A DNA stretch of 64,000 nucleotides from Calothrix sp. NIES-4101 (GTDB lineage: Bacteria; Cyanobacteriota; Cyanobacteriia; Cyanobacteriales; Nostocaceae). The stretch covers positions 6,126,794 through 6,190,793 of the forward strand of contig AP018280.1 of NCBI GenBank assembly GCA_004296455.1, given 5' to 3'. Position numbers and translations under genes: made by a program. The notes beneath the pieces are model-generated. The model did not search any database, was not told where the DNA came from, and saw only the letters and a program-made list of their open reading frames with translations. This document shows, one piece after another, positions 9,518 through 18,351 of this stretch (the stretch's first letter is position 1; each line of letters starts with the position of its first letter).

Positions 9518-9770
9518 CGTTGCCTACCGAAACGTTTCCAGATACAGCCTAATACTTCTAAACCAGTTGTGTGGGGGATTAGAGATGGGCAATATCCGAA
9601 TGTACTCAATTTAGAGATTTACCTCCAGTGTTGATGGGATTGACATAAAGCAAATCAGATGGGATTTGGCTAACTAATGCTAGCTTATAGCCGCCTGACA
9701 ATTGAATACAAACATTTGCCATCTCAATTCCCCCTGCTAATTCTCAACAAACTGGCTTAAGTTGATTGGC

Positions 9771-10442
9771 TTAAGTAAATTGGCGACTTAAGGTGACAGG
9801 CTTGTGGACAGTGATTTTTTTCTTGTGGATTGAAATCATCTTCTTTTCGCGCAAGTCACCCAGCAAGCGAGTCACGGTAACGCGAGTTGAACCAATAGCC
9901 TCAGCGATGGCTTGATGCGATAGTTTCAAATCAATGGTGATGCCATCCGCACAAGGAACGCCAAAATCGCGGCAAAGAATTAATAAAAAGCTTACTAACC
10001 TTGAACCCATATCGCGGTGAGCTAGCGTTTCAATCATCATCTCTGTTTGTAATATCCGCGAAGAAAGACCCCGCAGCATCAACATCGACAATTCTGGATT
10101 TTCCTTCAGCGCTTGCTCAACTTGTTCAATGGGTGCAGACAGCAATTCCACAGGGGTAAATGCAACCGCGTGGTAAAACCTGTCCGACTTATTTCCTGTT
10201 AATAAGGATAAAACGCCAAATACACTATTTTCCCGTAGTAGTGCCACCGTTATTTCTTCTCCCGCTTCGTACACCCTGGAGAGCTTCACTGCGCCTTTGA
10301 GAAGAAAATAAACTCTTTCAGCAGGATCGCCGGGAAAAAAGATGGTCTTATTACGTTCAAACGTTTCCACGACAGGTGGAAACGCTCCGGTCGCCATCTG
10401 ACGAAAAACATTTGCTAGGGCTTTATCTTGTGTCACGATCAT
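9771..10442 (-). CDS. ntcA: Global nitrogen regulator NtcA
   Basis: The 223-residue CRP-family protein is nearly canonical NtcA. It begins [19 protein letters not shown], has the effector-binding beta roll ([20 protein letters not shown]), the long dimer helix around residues 110-140, and a C-terminal helix-turn-helix [20 protein letters not shown]. NtcA senses 2-oxoglutarate and activates nitrogen assimilation and, in heterocystous strains, differentiation genes. I chose the ATG at 10442 because GGGGAAGGGAG lies immediately before it. An upstream in-frame ATG at 10460 would translate through that ribosome binding site. A GTA-N8-TAC box lies 88 nt upstream, consistent with autoregulation. Confidence 0.96.
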
Positions 10443-10529
10443 CTCCCTTCCCCTACCCAATGCCAGAAAATTAAAACAGATTACCTAAGAATACACTTGA
10501 AAAATCAATATTACATTGTCAACCTTTTT

Positions 10530-10543
10530 GTACTTTCCTATAC
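10530..10543 (-). promoter_or_regulatory. NtcA box upstream of ntcA
   Basis: GTA at 10530-10532 and TAC at 10541-10543, with exactly 8 bases between, match the NtcA operator. Read on the minus strand, a TAATAT hexamer follows 16 nt later, closer than the usual 22 nt. ntcA autoactivation is known in Anabaena, so the position is meaningful. Confidence 0.65.
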
Positions 10544-11256
10544 TCAACCTCGCTATATCAAGCTTTACAAAGTTTATTTGTTCACCATGATACATAATTT
10601 TTGATCTTGATCGCTACTACTTTTTGATATCTATTTACAAAAACTCTTATGCGAAGCTTTTATTAAGAAAAAACCCCGATCGCCAAAAAATATCTTAAGA
10701 AATAAGTAGTTTTTGAATTGATCATTAGGTATTGGTGATTCGGTCTCAATAATTTGTTGTTTGTGGGGTAAAAAAGACACATCAGAAAAAATCAGCGACA
10801 AATCCAATCTAAATAATAAAAAACTATACCTTTTCTCTGGTGAATTAGGACAAGCTTCAATACTTAGATACTGATTAGTTTAGAGTTTACAAAAGTATAA
10901 TCCTGACTGCTATTCTGCTGAGAATACTTTTACTTATCTGCCATTGAGGTGATTACCAGGTCAGATAAATGCTTCATGATCCAGGCTAAATACTCAGTGT
11001 TCAAGGGAAAAGTCATTTACTCTCTTGTGACTCCAATAATTTTTGATCCCAGCATATAAAACAATGCCTAATTTATCTATAATTACCGATTTACGCTGGC
11101 TTGATAATCAGATTAGGCACAAAAATTAGGAATGAAATAAAGACAAACTATACCTCAGATTCGAGTATGCTCTAAGGAATGCGTTCGTTTTTAGCGTCGT
11201 GTCTCCAAGGTGAGAACGCCTATGCGTAACGTGGCTTTGTCGCTTGAAGAATACAT
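10544..11256. other. Spacer between ntcA and fabI
   Basis: This divergent spacer of about 700 nt holds the upstream regions of ntcA and fabI. Near fabI, GCGTTC (11181-11186) and GAACGC (11214-11219) form inverted arms around a GTCTCCAAGG core, a palindromic repeat type seen across Nostoc-like genomes. I see no open frame of note, no tRNA and no terminator. Confidence 0.5.
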
Positions 11257-12033
11257 ATGCTAGACCTAACTGGAAAAAATGCCCTTGTTACAGGGATTGC
11301 CAACAACCGCTCGATCGCTTGGGGAATTGCTCAACAACTACATCAAGCAGGAGCAAATTTAGGGATTACTTACCTTCCCGACGACAAAGGCAAAATGGAG
11401 AAAAAAGTTGCTGAACTCGTCGAACCTCTAAACCCTAGTCTCTTTCTTCCTTGTAATGTCCAAGACGAAGAGCAAATTCAATCTACGTTTGCCACAATTA
11501 GCGAAAAATGGGACAAGCTAGATATACTGATTCACTGTCTAGCTTTTGCCAACAAAGATGACTTGAGTGGTGATTTTAGTCAAACATCGCGATCGGGTTT
11601 TCGTACAGCACTAGAAATTAGTACATACTCCCTCATCCAGTTAGCGGGCGCAGCAAAACCATTAATGACCGCAGGTGGGAGTATTGTCACCCTCAGCTAT
11701 CTGGGTGGTGTCCGTGCCATCCCCAATTATAATGTTATGGGGGTTGCCAAAGCTGGACTCGAATGTAGTGTTCGCTATCTTGCTGCTGAACTCGGACAAA
11801 ATAATATCCGCGTCAATGCTATCTCAGCTGGTCCTATCCGCACCTTAGCGTCGAGTGCTGTCGGTGGGATTTTAGACATGATTCACCATGTTGAAAAAGT
11901 AGCACCTCTACGTCGCACTGTTACCCAAACCGAAGTTGGTAACACCGCAGCATTTTTGTGCAGCGACTTATCTAGCGGTATTACTGGACAAGTGCTGTAT
12001 GTTGATGCTGGATATGAAATCATGGGAATGTAA
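11257..12033 (+). CDS. fabI: Enoyl-[acyl-carrier-protein] reductase (NADH) FabI
   Basis: The 258-residue short-chain dehydrogenase-fold protein begins with the FabI-specific nucleotide-binding sequence GIANNRSIAWGIAQQL. The catalytic Tyr and Lys lie in YNVMGVAK near residues 158-165, and the substrate loop ISAGPIRTLASS is present. It catalyses the last reduction of each fatty acid elongation cycle, from enoyl-ACP to acyl-ACP. Length fits the family. The ATG is preceded only by a weak GAAGA. hisB follows on the same strand 142 nt later; the two may share a transcript although their pathways are unrelated. Confidence 0.96.
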   Translation: MLDLTGKNALVTGIANNRSIAWGIAQQLHQAGANLGITYLPDDKGKMEKKVAELVEPLNPSLFLPCNVQDEEQIQSTFATISEKWDKLDILIHCLAFANKDDLSGDFSQTSRSGFRTALEISTYSLIQLAGAAKPLMTAGGSIVTLSYLGGVRAIPNYNVMGVAKAGLECSVRYLAAELGQNNIRVNAISAGPIRTLASSAVGGILDMIHHVEKVAPLRRTVTQTEVGNTAAFLCSDLSSGITGQVLYVDAGYEIMGM

Positions 12034-12175
12034 TCAAAATTTTGGGGGAAGGGGAGATATAGAAATATAGAGATTATAGAAATATAAATATATAACCAGG
12101 CGAACGTAGGAAAAATATCTGATTCTCCTATTCTCACCTGCTTCTACTCCCCCACCTCCCACTTGTCAATTAACT

Positions 12176-12805
12176 ATGCAAAGCCTTTCTTCTCATCCTC
12201 AAACATCTAGTTTTCCCACACGTATTGCATCGGTAAGTCGTACGACTGGAGAAACTGACGTACAAGTGAGCATTAACCTGGACGGAAGCGGAGTTTGTCA
12301 TGCCGCTACAGGTATCCCCTTTCTCGACCATATGCTGCATCAAATTTCTTCCCACGGCTTAATTGATTTGGATGTCCGCGCTACTGGCGATTTACATATC
12401 GATGACCATCACACGAATGAAGATGTCGGTATTACTTTAGGACAAGCACTCTACAAAGCATTGGGCGATAAAAAAGGGATTGTTCGCTTTGGTAACTTTC
12501 TCGCACCTCTAGATGAAGCTTTAGTGCAAGTAGCTTTGGATTTTTCTGGTCGTCCGCACCTAAGTTATGGTCTCAATATTCCCACGCAGCGAGTTGGTAC
12601 ATATGATACTCAATTGGCGCGAGAGTTTTTTGTTGCTCTCGTGAATCATAGCCAAATGACGTTACATATCCGGCAATTAGATGGTATTAATTCTCACCAT
12701 ATTATTGAAGCTACATTTAAAGCTTTTGCACGGGCAACTCAAATGGCGATCGCAATTGATCCCCGACGGGCTGGGGTAATTCCTAGCTCTAAAGGTGTTT
12801 TGTAA
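12176..12805 (+). CDS. hisB: Imidazoleglycerol-phosphate dehydratase HisB
   Basis: This 209-residue protein is the monofunctional form of HisB. Manganese-binding His/Glu clusters are present: [13 protein letters not shown] (about residue 50), [14 protein letters not shown] (about 75) and [16 protein letters not shown] (about 170). It dehydrates imidazoleglycerol phosphate in histidine synthesis. Length and start agree with other cyanobacterial HisB proteins. It follows fabI on the same strand. The region after its stop contains the repeat element at 12892-13138. Confidence 0.96.
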   Translation: MQSLSSHPQTSSFPTRIASVSRTTGETDVQVSINLDGSGVCHAATGIPFLDHMLHQISSHGLIDLDVRATGDLHIDDHHTNEDVGITLGQALYKALGDKKGIVRFGNFLAPLDEALVQVALDFSGRPHLSYGLNIPTQRVGTYDTQLAREFFVALVNHSQMTLHIRQLDGINSHHIIEATFKAFARATQMAIAIDPRRAGVIPSSKGVL

Positions 12806-12891
12806 ATTTGAATAGGGAGGAAAAACTTGGTTAATGGCTTTCTGGCAACCCGAATGTCATTACCCTTCCTCTCATCTCAAAAGCCAATTTT

Positions 12892-13138
12892 CTTTGTGGA
12901 GTTTTTCAGCAGACCCTACTTAGGGCTTGCTGAATAAACCTAGAACCTAATCAAAGCAAGGGTTTCAATCTTTTTTATTCCAAGTAGGTGCAAGGTTATA
13001 GTATTCAGAAGCTAAAAATCCTTGCATTTCGGCGGAAAATTGTGGGGTGAATTTAGAAACCAATGCATAAAGCTACCATTTTTTGGGCTGTGTGGCATCT
13101 AGATTTGCTTTGTGGAGTTTTTCAGCAGACCCTACTTA
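12892..13138. mobile_element. MITE-like element with an extra end copy
   Basis: A 31-nt stretch beginning CTTTGTGGAGTTTTTCAGC occurs at 12892-12922 and again exactly at 13108-13138. Between them, a segment starting TAGGGCTTGCTGAATAAACC at 12921 is an imperfect inverted match to the second copy (read in reverse: TAGGGTCTGCTGAAAAACTC). That gives an element of about 214 bp (12921-13134) with terminal inverted repeats and no coding capacity, preceded by a solitary end of the same kind. It abuts the stop codon of the LysE-type gene. Such ends resemble those of transposase-dependent insertion sequences, but no transposase is present. Confidence 0.6.
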
Positions 13139-13139
13139 A

Positions 13140-13751
13140 TTAAGCTTTGAACAACAAAAATAATCCAACCATAATCATGACACAAGCAGCGACAGTGTTG
13201 ATTTTTTTTGTGATTTGAGAACTAATCAGTAATCTCGCTCTATCTGCCATAAAGGCATAAGCAAGTTTGACACCACCGACGGCTACTATTGTAATTGCAA
13301 TAATGATGATGGTATCAAAAAAAGATATTTTAGCAATATCAATAAAAGCAGGAAAAAAACCAAGGTAAAATAAGGTCGCTTTTTGATCCCCAAGTGTAAT
13401 CAAAAGTCCTGCCAGAAAACTTGATACTAAAGAGGATTTCACAAGTTCCTCGATCTCTAGATTCCTGGGTTTTGAGCGAAATAGTCCAATTCCCAGCAAA
13501 ATTAAATAAACCCCACCCAGGTATTTGCTCAGGACAAATAGACTTCCCATTGTTTCAGCTAGAAATGATAAGCCCCAAATGGCTATGATGATGAAAAAAA
13601 TGTCACCAACTAATATCCCTATGGTTGTAAAAATACCATGAATAAATCCAGAAGTTGCTGATCTGGTGGAGACAGTCAAGACACTGACACTAGGAATAGC
13701 AGCCAGAATCAGCATGGCAATAAATAATGCAACCATGCTGTTAAATGTCAT
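13140..13751 (-). CDS. LysE/RhtB family exporter
   Basis: The protein (203 residues from the chosen start) has about six hydrophobic segments and the LysE-type N terminus MTFNSMVALFIAMLILAAIP, in which the family normally has a Pro-Gly-Pro stretch near residue 17. The YLGGVYLILLGIGLF segment near residue 65 is characteristic. Family members export amino acids or similar small molecules across the inner membrane; the substrate here is unknown. I chose the ATG at 13751, preceded by AAGGGG, over an upstream TTG at 13775. The stop codon directly touches the MITE-like repeat, so the native 3' end may have been altered. Confidence 0.85.
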   Translation of the reverse strand: MTFNSMVALFIAMLILAAIPSVSVLTVSTRSATSGFIHGIFTTIGILVGDIFFIIIAIWGLSFLAETMGSLFVLSKYLGGVYLILLGIGLFRSKPRNLEIEELVKSSLVSSFLAGLLITLGDQKATLFYLGFFPAFIDIAKISFFDTIIIIAITIVAVGGVKLAYAFMADRARLLISSQITKKINTVAACVMIMVGLFLLFKA

Positions 13752-13872
13752 ACTTTTTTGCCCCTTACAGAACAATTAAGTAAGGATTTTATAGTATTTT
13801 CTGGCATCACCTCAACTTTGAACTGCAATTGCAATTTAAATACCATGATTTTCTTATCGAGACAGGTAATGT

Positions 13873-15486
13873 CTACGAACGGATTAATGCCAAATACTCA
13901 TCTCGAAAATATCGTAAAGTGCTAAACACAGGATTGGGTGCAGATTGTCCCAAACCACACAAACTCGTATGCTTCACCATATCAGATAATTCTTCTAACA
14001 AGTTCAAATCAGCCATTGAGGCTTGCCCTTCCCGAATCTTGCTCAACAATTGATACAACTGCACCGTTCCCACTCGACAGGGAATACATTTCCCGCAGGA
14101 TTCATCCATACAAAATTCCATAAAAAACTTGGCAATATCCACCATATTGATAGTTTCATCCATGACAATCATGCCACCAGAACCCATCATGGAACCAAGC
14201 TCAGTCAAGGATTCATAATCTACGGGAGTATCAAAGGCTGATGCCGGAATACATCCCCCAGAAGCTCCACCCGTTTGCACTGCTTTCGCCGTACCACCAT
14301 TGGCAACACCTCCCCCCATTTCCTCAACAATTTGCCGCAAGGTAGTTCCCATTGGCACTTCAATTAAACCCATGTTGCAAATATTACCTGTCAAAGAAAA
14401 TACTTTTGTGCCCTTGCTTTTCTCCGTGCCAATATTGGCAAAAGCTTCTGAACCATGGCGAATAATCCAAGGCACATTAGCAAAGGTTTCGACATTATTA
14501 ATTAAAGTTGGAAATCCCCACAAACCACTCTCCGCCGGATAGGGAGGTCGGGGACGAGGTGTACCCCGTTTACCTTCAATCGATGCCATTAAAGATGTTT
14601 CTTCGCCACAAACATAAGCCCCTGCACCGACACGAATATCAATTCTGAAATCAAAGGGTGAGTCAAAAATATGACTACCTAATAAACCAAGTTGTTGGGC
14701 TTGACTAATGGCAATTTGCAAACGCTGGGTTGCTAAAGGATATTCGGCGCGGATATAAATATAACCTTGGCTGGCACCGATCGCATAGGCGGCAATTATC
14801 ATTCCTTCGATGACGCGGTGGGGGTCACTTTCCAGTACGCTTCTGTCCATGAATGCGCCAGGATCGCCTTCATCGGCGTTGCAAATGACAAATTTCCGTT
14901 CCCCTTTGGCTTTGGCGACGGTAGCCCATTTGACTCCTGTTGGATAACCTGCGCCACCCCGCCCCCGTAACCCGCTACGGGTGATTGTATCTACGACTGT
15001 ACTGGGATGCATTTCCCGCAGCACCTGAAAAAGCCCTTGATAACCATCTGCGGCAATATAAGCTTGAATTCGCTCTGGATTGATTTTGCCAGTATTTTCT
15101 AGGGCGATCGCAAATTGTTTGGTAAAAAATGGATGTGTTAAATCACCACGTTGGACTGTTGTCTCTCCCCCCTGAAGTGCCGTAATAATTGATGCTGCGT
15201 CATCGGGAGTAACTTTCTCATAAAGCTGACTGGGATTTTCTGTTTTTGATGGTGTATCAACTCGCACTAGTGGAGCTTGACAACACAAACCCATGCAACC
15301 AACTCCAGATACTTGGACTTCATTTTCCAAACCAGAGGCTTTGACAGCTGCTTCAATTTGCTGTTGCACTGCTTGGGAGTTAACAGAGATACAACCCGCC
15401 GCAATACAACAGCGAATTTGAATGGGTTTATCAGATTGGCGTTCCTGCTCTGCAATTTCCTTTAATTCGATTAAATCCATTGGCAA
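13873..15486 (-). CDS. hoxF: Bidirectional hydrogenase diaphorase subunit HoxF
   Basis: This 537-residue protein has an N-terminal thioredoxin-like 2Fe-2S domain ([11 protein letters not shown] and [14 protein letters not shown], about residues 24-90). The NuoF-type core has NADH/FMN motif [17 protein letters not shown] (about 170-186), [13 protein letters not shown] (about 290) and a 4Fe-4S motif [13 protein letters not shown] (462-474) with a later Cys in TSLCGLG. This fused layout is that of HoxF, which passes electrons between NAD(P)H and the Ni-Fe hydrogenase. hoxE, normally directly upstream, is absent; the next upstream gene is unrelated. An alternative reading is a HoxF-like diaphorase serving another complex. 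A second in-frame ATG is at 15480. Confidence 0.88.
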   Translation of the reverse strand: MPMDLIELKEIAEQERQSDKPIQIRCCIAAGCISVNSQAVQQQIEAAVKASGLENEVQVSGVGCMGLCCQAPLVRVDTPSKTENPSQLYEKVTPDDAASIITALQGGETTVQRGDLTHPFFTKQFAIALENTGKINPERIQAYIAADGYQGLFQVLREMHPSTVVDTITRSGLRGRGGAGYPTGVKWATVAKAKGERKFVICNADEGDPGAFMDRSVLESDPHRVIEGMIIAAYAIGASQGYIYIRAEYPLATQRLQIAISQAQQLGLLGSHIFDSPFDFRIDIRVGAGAYVCGEETSLMASIEGKRGTPRPRPPYPAESGLWGFPTLINNVETFANVPWIIRHGSEAFANIGTEKSKGTKVFSLTGNICNMGLIEVPMGTTLRQIVEEMGGGVANGGTAKAVQTGGASGGCIPASAFDTPVDYESLTELGSMMGSGGMIVMDETINMVDIAKFFMEFCMDESCGKCIPCRVGTVQLYQLLSKIREGQASMADLNLLEELSDMVKHTSLCGLGQSAPNPVFSTLRYFRDEYLALIRS

Positions 15487-15698
15487 AAGCCTTCCATGCT
15501 GAGATTGCTGAGGTTATTTTTCTGAGATTAAGGAAAAATATTGAGGATTTTGTGAGGGAATTAAACTTTAGAAATCCTACAAATCCTTTAACACCTCATA
15601 ATATCCAGTTAGCTTAAATATCTATGTAATAAATCTATTAATAAAATTGATGTGGGGATGAGGCAAAGAGGAGATATACAAATTTTTCTAGTCTAAAC

Positions 15699-15873
15699 AC
15701 AACAACACCCAAGCTACGACTTGCTCAGTTATTTCCTCTCATTGATTTTGCCACTTAGGGATGAACTAATAACATTAACTTCACGCTCGCTGTGAAAGAT
15801 AATATTTAGTTGCATTGCCCCCTCTGGACTACACTCATGAGGAAATGTAAGCTTTCGAGTTGGGTGTTGTTGT
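15699..15873. repeat. 175-bp nested inverted-repeat element upstream of hoxF
   Basis: ACAACAACACCCAA (15699-15712) and its exact reverse complement (15860-15873) flank an inner pair ATTTCCTC (15731-15738) and GAGGAAAT (15839-15846). A small central hairpin, TTCAC/GTGAA, lies near 15780-15796. The rest of the 15487-16100 spacer holds no convincing gene. The element could be a small non-autonomous mobile sequence or a structured RNA. Confidence 0.5.
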
Positions 15874-16100
15874 CAGTTTACGAGACAGATGATGCAACAG
15901 TTTTTCTCCTTAATTAGATTGAACTTGTTTCTCTTGACTGTTTTATCTGCCAGGGAAGCTTTTTATTAGCTTCAATTATTAAGTTAGCACTGTTTCATCA
16001 AGGTGAATTGAGTTAGACAAAAAACTTTACTTTTATTCGTTTTTCAGCAAAATTAAGTTTACTTTTAGTAACAGTTAACCAATTTCTAATTGCCATATTC

Positions 16101-16961
16101 CTAATGAAAGTCTGCTTGTTCAATAGTACCTTGGAAAAACTCAGCATAGCGATCGCGAAGCGTCTCCTGCTGAGAATTGCTACTAAACCACCAACCCAAA
16201 CGCAACTGTGACGGAATTGTAAACCCTGCAAACTCTCTTTCGGCAAGAATTTCCCCGCCAAAGGGAATATAGGTATGCTGTCCATCTTCTGTTTGATTTC
16301 CCCATCGCGGAAATGATATTTTCAGGGGTTTACCGTTAGAATCAATAACTAGAGTTAAGCTGATAGGCTCGTTATCAATTTGAAAATTTGCTTGAATAGT
16401 ATTGTCATCAATGGCTTTCCAACTAATACCTTTTTGCGTATCCTGTTGGGGTAACAAAGCCGATGGCAACCAGATAAGTTCTCCTGCTAGTCTACCAATA
16501 GAAGAACGGACAGTATTGGGATTGCGATCGCTCGCAACAGGTACAATACCCCAGAGGGAGAATTGTACTCTACCTTCACCATCAGTGTAATAATCAGCAC
16601 CAAAAAATTTAGATAGACGTTGTCCGATCGCAGCTTTCCAAACAAATCCTCTGGTTGAGAGTATTTCTGATGCTTTCATGGGCACCCATTTATCACCCAA
16701 TTTAAAATTTCCTTCCATTTCCAACTCCACAGAATTAGCTAGGGGAGTTCCGGGGGTAATTGCGTGTAAAAAGTAGCGTTGTACTGGAGGCGGTAATTCA
16801 ACAAGCATATCCTGAGTGAAGTTCGTTATTGTCGGTTCAGTTTCCAAAGAATGCCAAATCATATTGACTCCACGACGATTTTTCACTTGCAAAATTACTA
16901 AGACAACACAGGCAAGAATAATTAATGTACAAATACCAACGAGAATTTTTACTAACATCAT
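16101..16961 (-). CDS. DUF6544-like single-pass membrane protein
   Basis: This 286-residue protein has an N-terminal hydrophobic helix (about residues 4-26) and then a soluble domain with the pattern LPPPVQRYFLHAITPGTPL, SELxTRGFVWKA-type strands and a late FTIPSQLRLGWW segment. That is the pattern of the DUF6544/DUF6920 family as I know it. No enzymatic residues are recognisable. The protein would be anchored in the membrane with a beta-rich domain outside. It is a lone minus-strand gene upstream of hoxF and convergent with none. Family assignment is moderate, function unknown. Confidence 0.7.
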   Translation of the reverse strand: MMLVKILVGICTLIILACVVLVILQVKNRRGVNMIWHSLETEPTITNFTQDMLVELPPPVQRYFLHAITPGTPLANSVELEMEGNFKLGDKWVPMKASEILSTRGFVWKAAIGQRLSKFFGADYYTDGEGRVQFSLWGIVPVASDRNPNTVRSSIGRLAGELIWLPSALLPQQDTQKGISWKAIDDNTIQANFQIDNEPISLTLVIDSNGKPLKISFPRWGNQTEDGQHTYIPFGGEILAEREFAGFTIPSQLRLGWWFSSNSQQETLRDRYAEFFQGTIEQADFH

Positions 16962-17398
16962 TATTCACCTAATTTCCTATTTCTATTAAATGCGTGCAAA
17001 TTTTCTGGTAATCCCAGCACTCACCATCTATAACTTGGGGAATAGCACCTGATTCTGATGGAAACATAGCCTTTATGAACAAATTTAAATGCAAGCACGG
17101 GGAAATTTGCATCGTTCTGGTTTAATTCGCATTTGGAATATACACACCTCCATTTTCGAGGGCAATATTTACCCTCAATTTGAGTTATAGAGAAATCATT
17201 TGAGGAAGTTGTGAGAAAGATAGTAAAATTCCCAACTTCTAGTAAAACTTAAGGATATAAAAACATATATTGTCTTCACAAAATCCTCAACCTATTGTCA
17301 TAACCTAGATATTGGGGAGATATATCTTGTCATTAATCCCAATTCCCAACAACTACCAACCAAGCCCTTTTAATAAGAGTAAATTAGAGGTACAAGTT
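16962..17398. other. Spacer with a small hairpin
   Basis: This divergent spacer holds the promoters of the DUF6544-like gene and the phosphoribosyltransferase. A short hairpin, GAGGG (17158-17162) with CCCTC (17172-17176), lies in the middle. Nothing else is evident. Confidence 0.4.
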
Positions 17399-18058
17399 AT
17401 GACATTTATATTTAAAAATCGCACTCATGCAGGACAAATGTTAGCGCCAAAACTAGAAAATTATGCTCACAAACCAGAGACAATTGTGATTGGTTTAACT
17501 CGTGGAGGTGTTCCCGTTGCATATGAAGTTGCCATAGCGCTCAATCTAGCACTTGATATTTGTATCGTTAGAAAATTGGGTGTACCTGGCAACGAAGAAC
17601 TGGCAATGGGCGCGATCGCATCTGATGGTGTTATGGTTTTAAATGATGATATCATTCGCGAATTTCGCATTTCTCAGCCAACTCTTGATGCAGTTATAGC
17701 TAGAGAACTGCGCGAATTACAACGTCGAGAACGAGTTTATCGCGGTAATCGTCCACCAGTAAACTTGGTCAACAAAACAGTTATTCTGGTTGATGATGGT
17801 ATTGCCACAGGTTCAACAATACGTGCTGCGATCTCTATTATCCAACAAGAACAACCAAAATCGATTATTGTTGCTGTTCCTGTAGCTCCTATTGAGGTTA
17901 ATCAAGAGTTGGAAACTGAGGTGGATGGGGTTGTATGTGTGATAACTCCAGAACCTTTTTACAATGTGGGATTGAGGTATGAAGACTTTTCCCAAGTCAC
18001 CGATGAAGAAGTACATTATTTACTAGAACGCTCAGGTGCTAGATTTGCTGAGGTGTAG
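17399..18058 (+). CDS. Phosphoribosyltransferase domain protein
   Basis: The 219-residue protein has a type I phosphoribosyltransferase fold. The PRPP-binding loop is VILVDDGIATGSTIRAA (about residues 124-140) and an early loop is IGLTRGGVPVAYEVA (about 27-41). The family is the stand-alone group often annotated as a predicted phosphoribosyltransferase; the acceptor base is unknown. The ATG at 17399 is preceded by GAGG eight bases upstream, so I prefer it over an upstream TTG at 17312 that would add 29 residues of unlikely sequence. A hairpin follows the stop codon. Confidence 0.87.
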   Translation: MTFIFKNRTHAGQMLAPKLENYAHKPETIVIGLTRGGVPVAYEVAIALNLALDICIVRKLGVPGNEELAMGAIASDGVMVLNDDIIREFRISQPTLDAVIARELRELQRRERVYRGNRPPVNLVNKTVILVDDGIATGSTIRAAISIIQQEQPKSIIVAVPVAPIEVNQELETEVDGVVCVITPEPFYNVGLRYEDFSQVTDEEVHYLLERSGARFAEV

Positions 18059-18084
18059 GTTGATTCGGAAATCTCAATTCAATG

Positions 18085-18118
18085 AATATCCCCGATTTCT
18101 CCACCAGTCGGGGATATT
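18085..18118 (+). terminator. Gene-end hairpin CCCCGA type
   Basis: An 11-bp perfect stem (AATATCCCCGA with TCGGGGATATT) and a 12-nt loop lie 27 nt after the phosphoribosyltransferase stop. No T-run follows, so this is a stem-loop at a gene end rather than a standard terminator. Confidence 0.5.
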
Positions 18119-18351
18119 AACAGGAGCGTTTGTAACAGAGTTTGCAGAGATGAGATAAAATCTCAAACACTGAGAAGTAAAAAGATAATTAAGACTAAAT
18201 TAAAGACAGGAAGACACGGCAATTATTACTGATGCAAATTTTCCCATCATCCCCCAATTCTGCAACAGCAAAATTCCCATTGCCCAAAAACCAGGTATTG
18301 CGTCAAAATAAAAGTAAAACGTTGTAATTTGTCTTAACAATCCCATTTAAA

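Noticed and set aside
9240-9614. Plus-strand frame of 124 codons across the DUF3084 start
   Set aside because: It is a basic, low-information shadow antisense to DUF3084.
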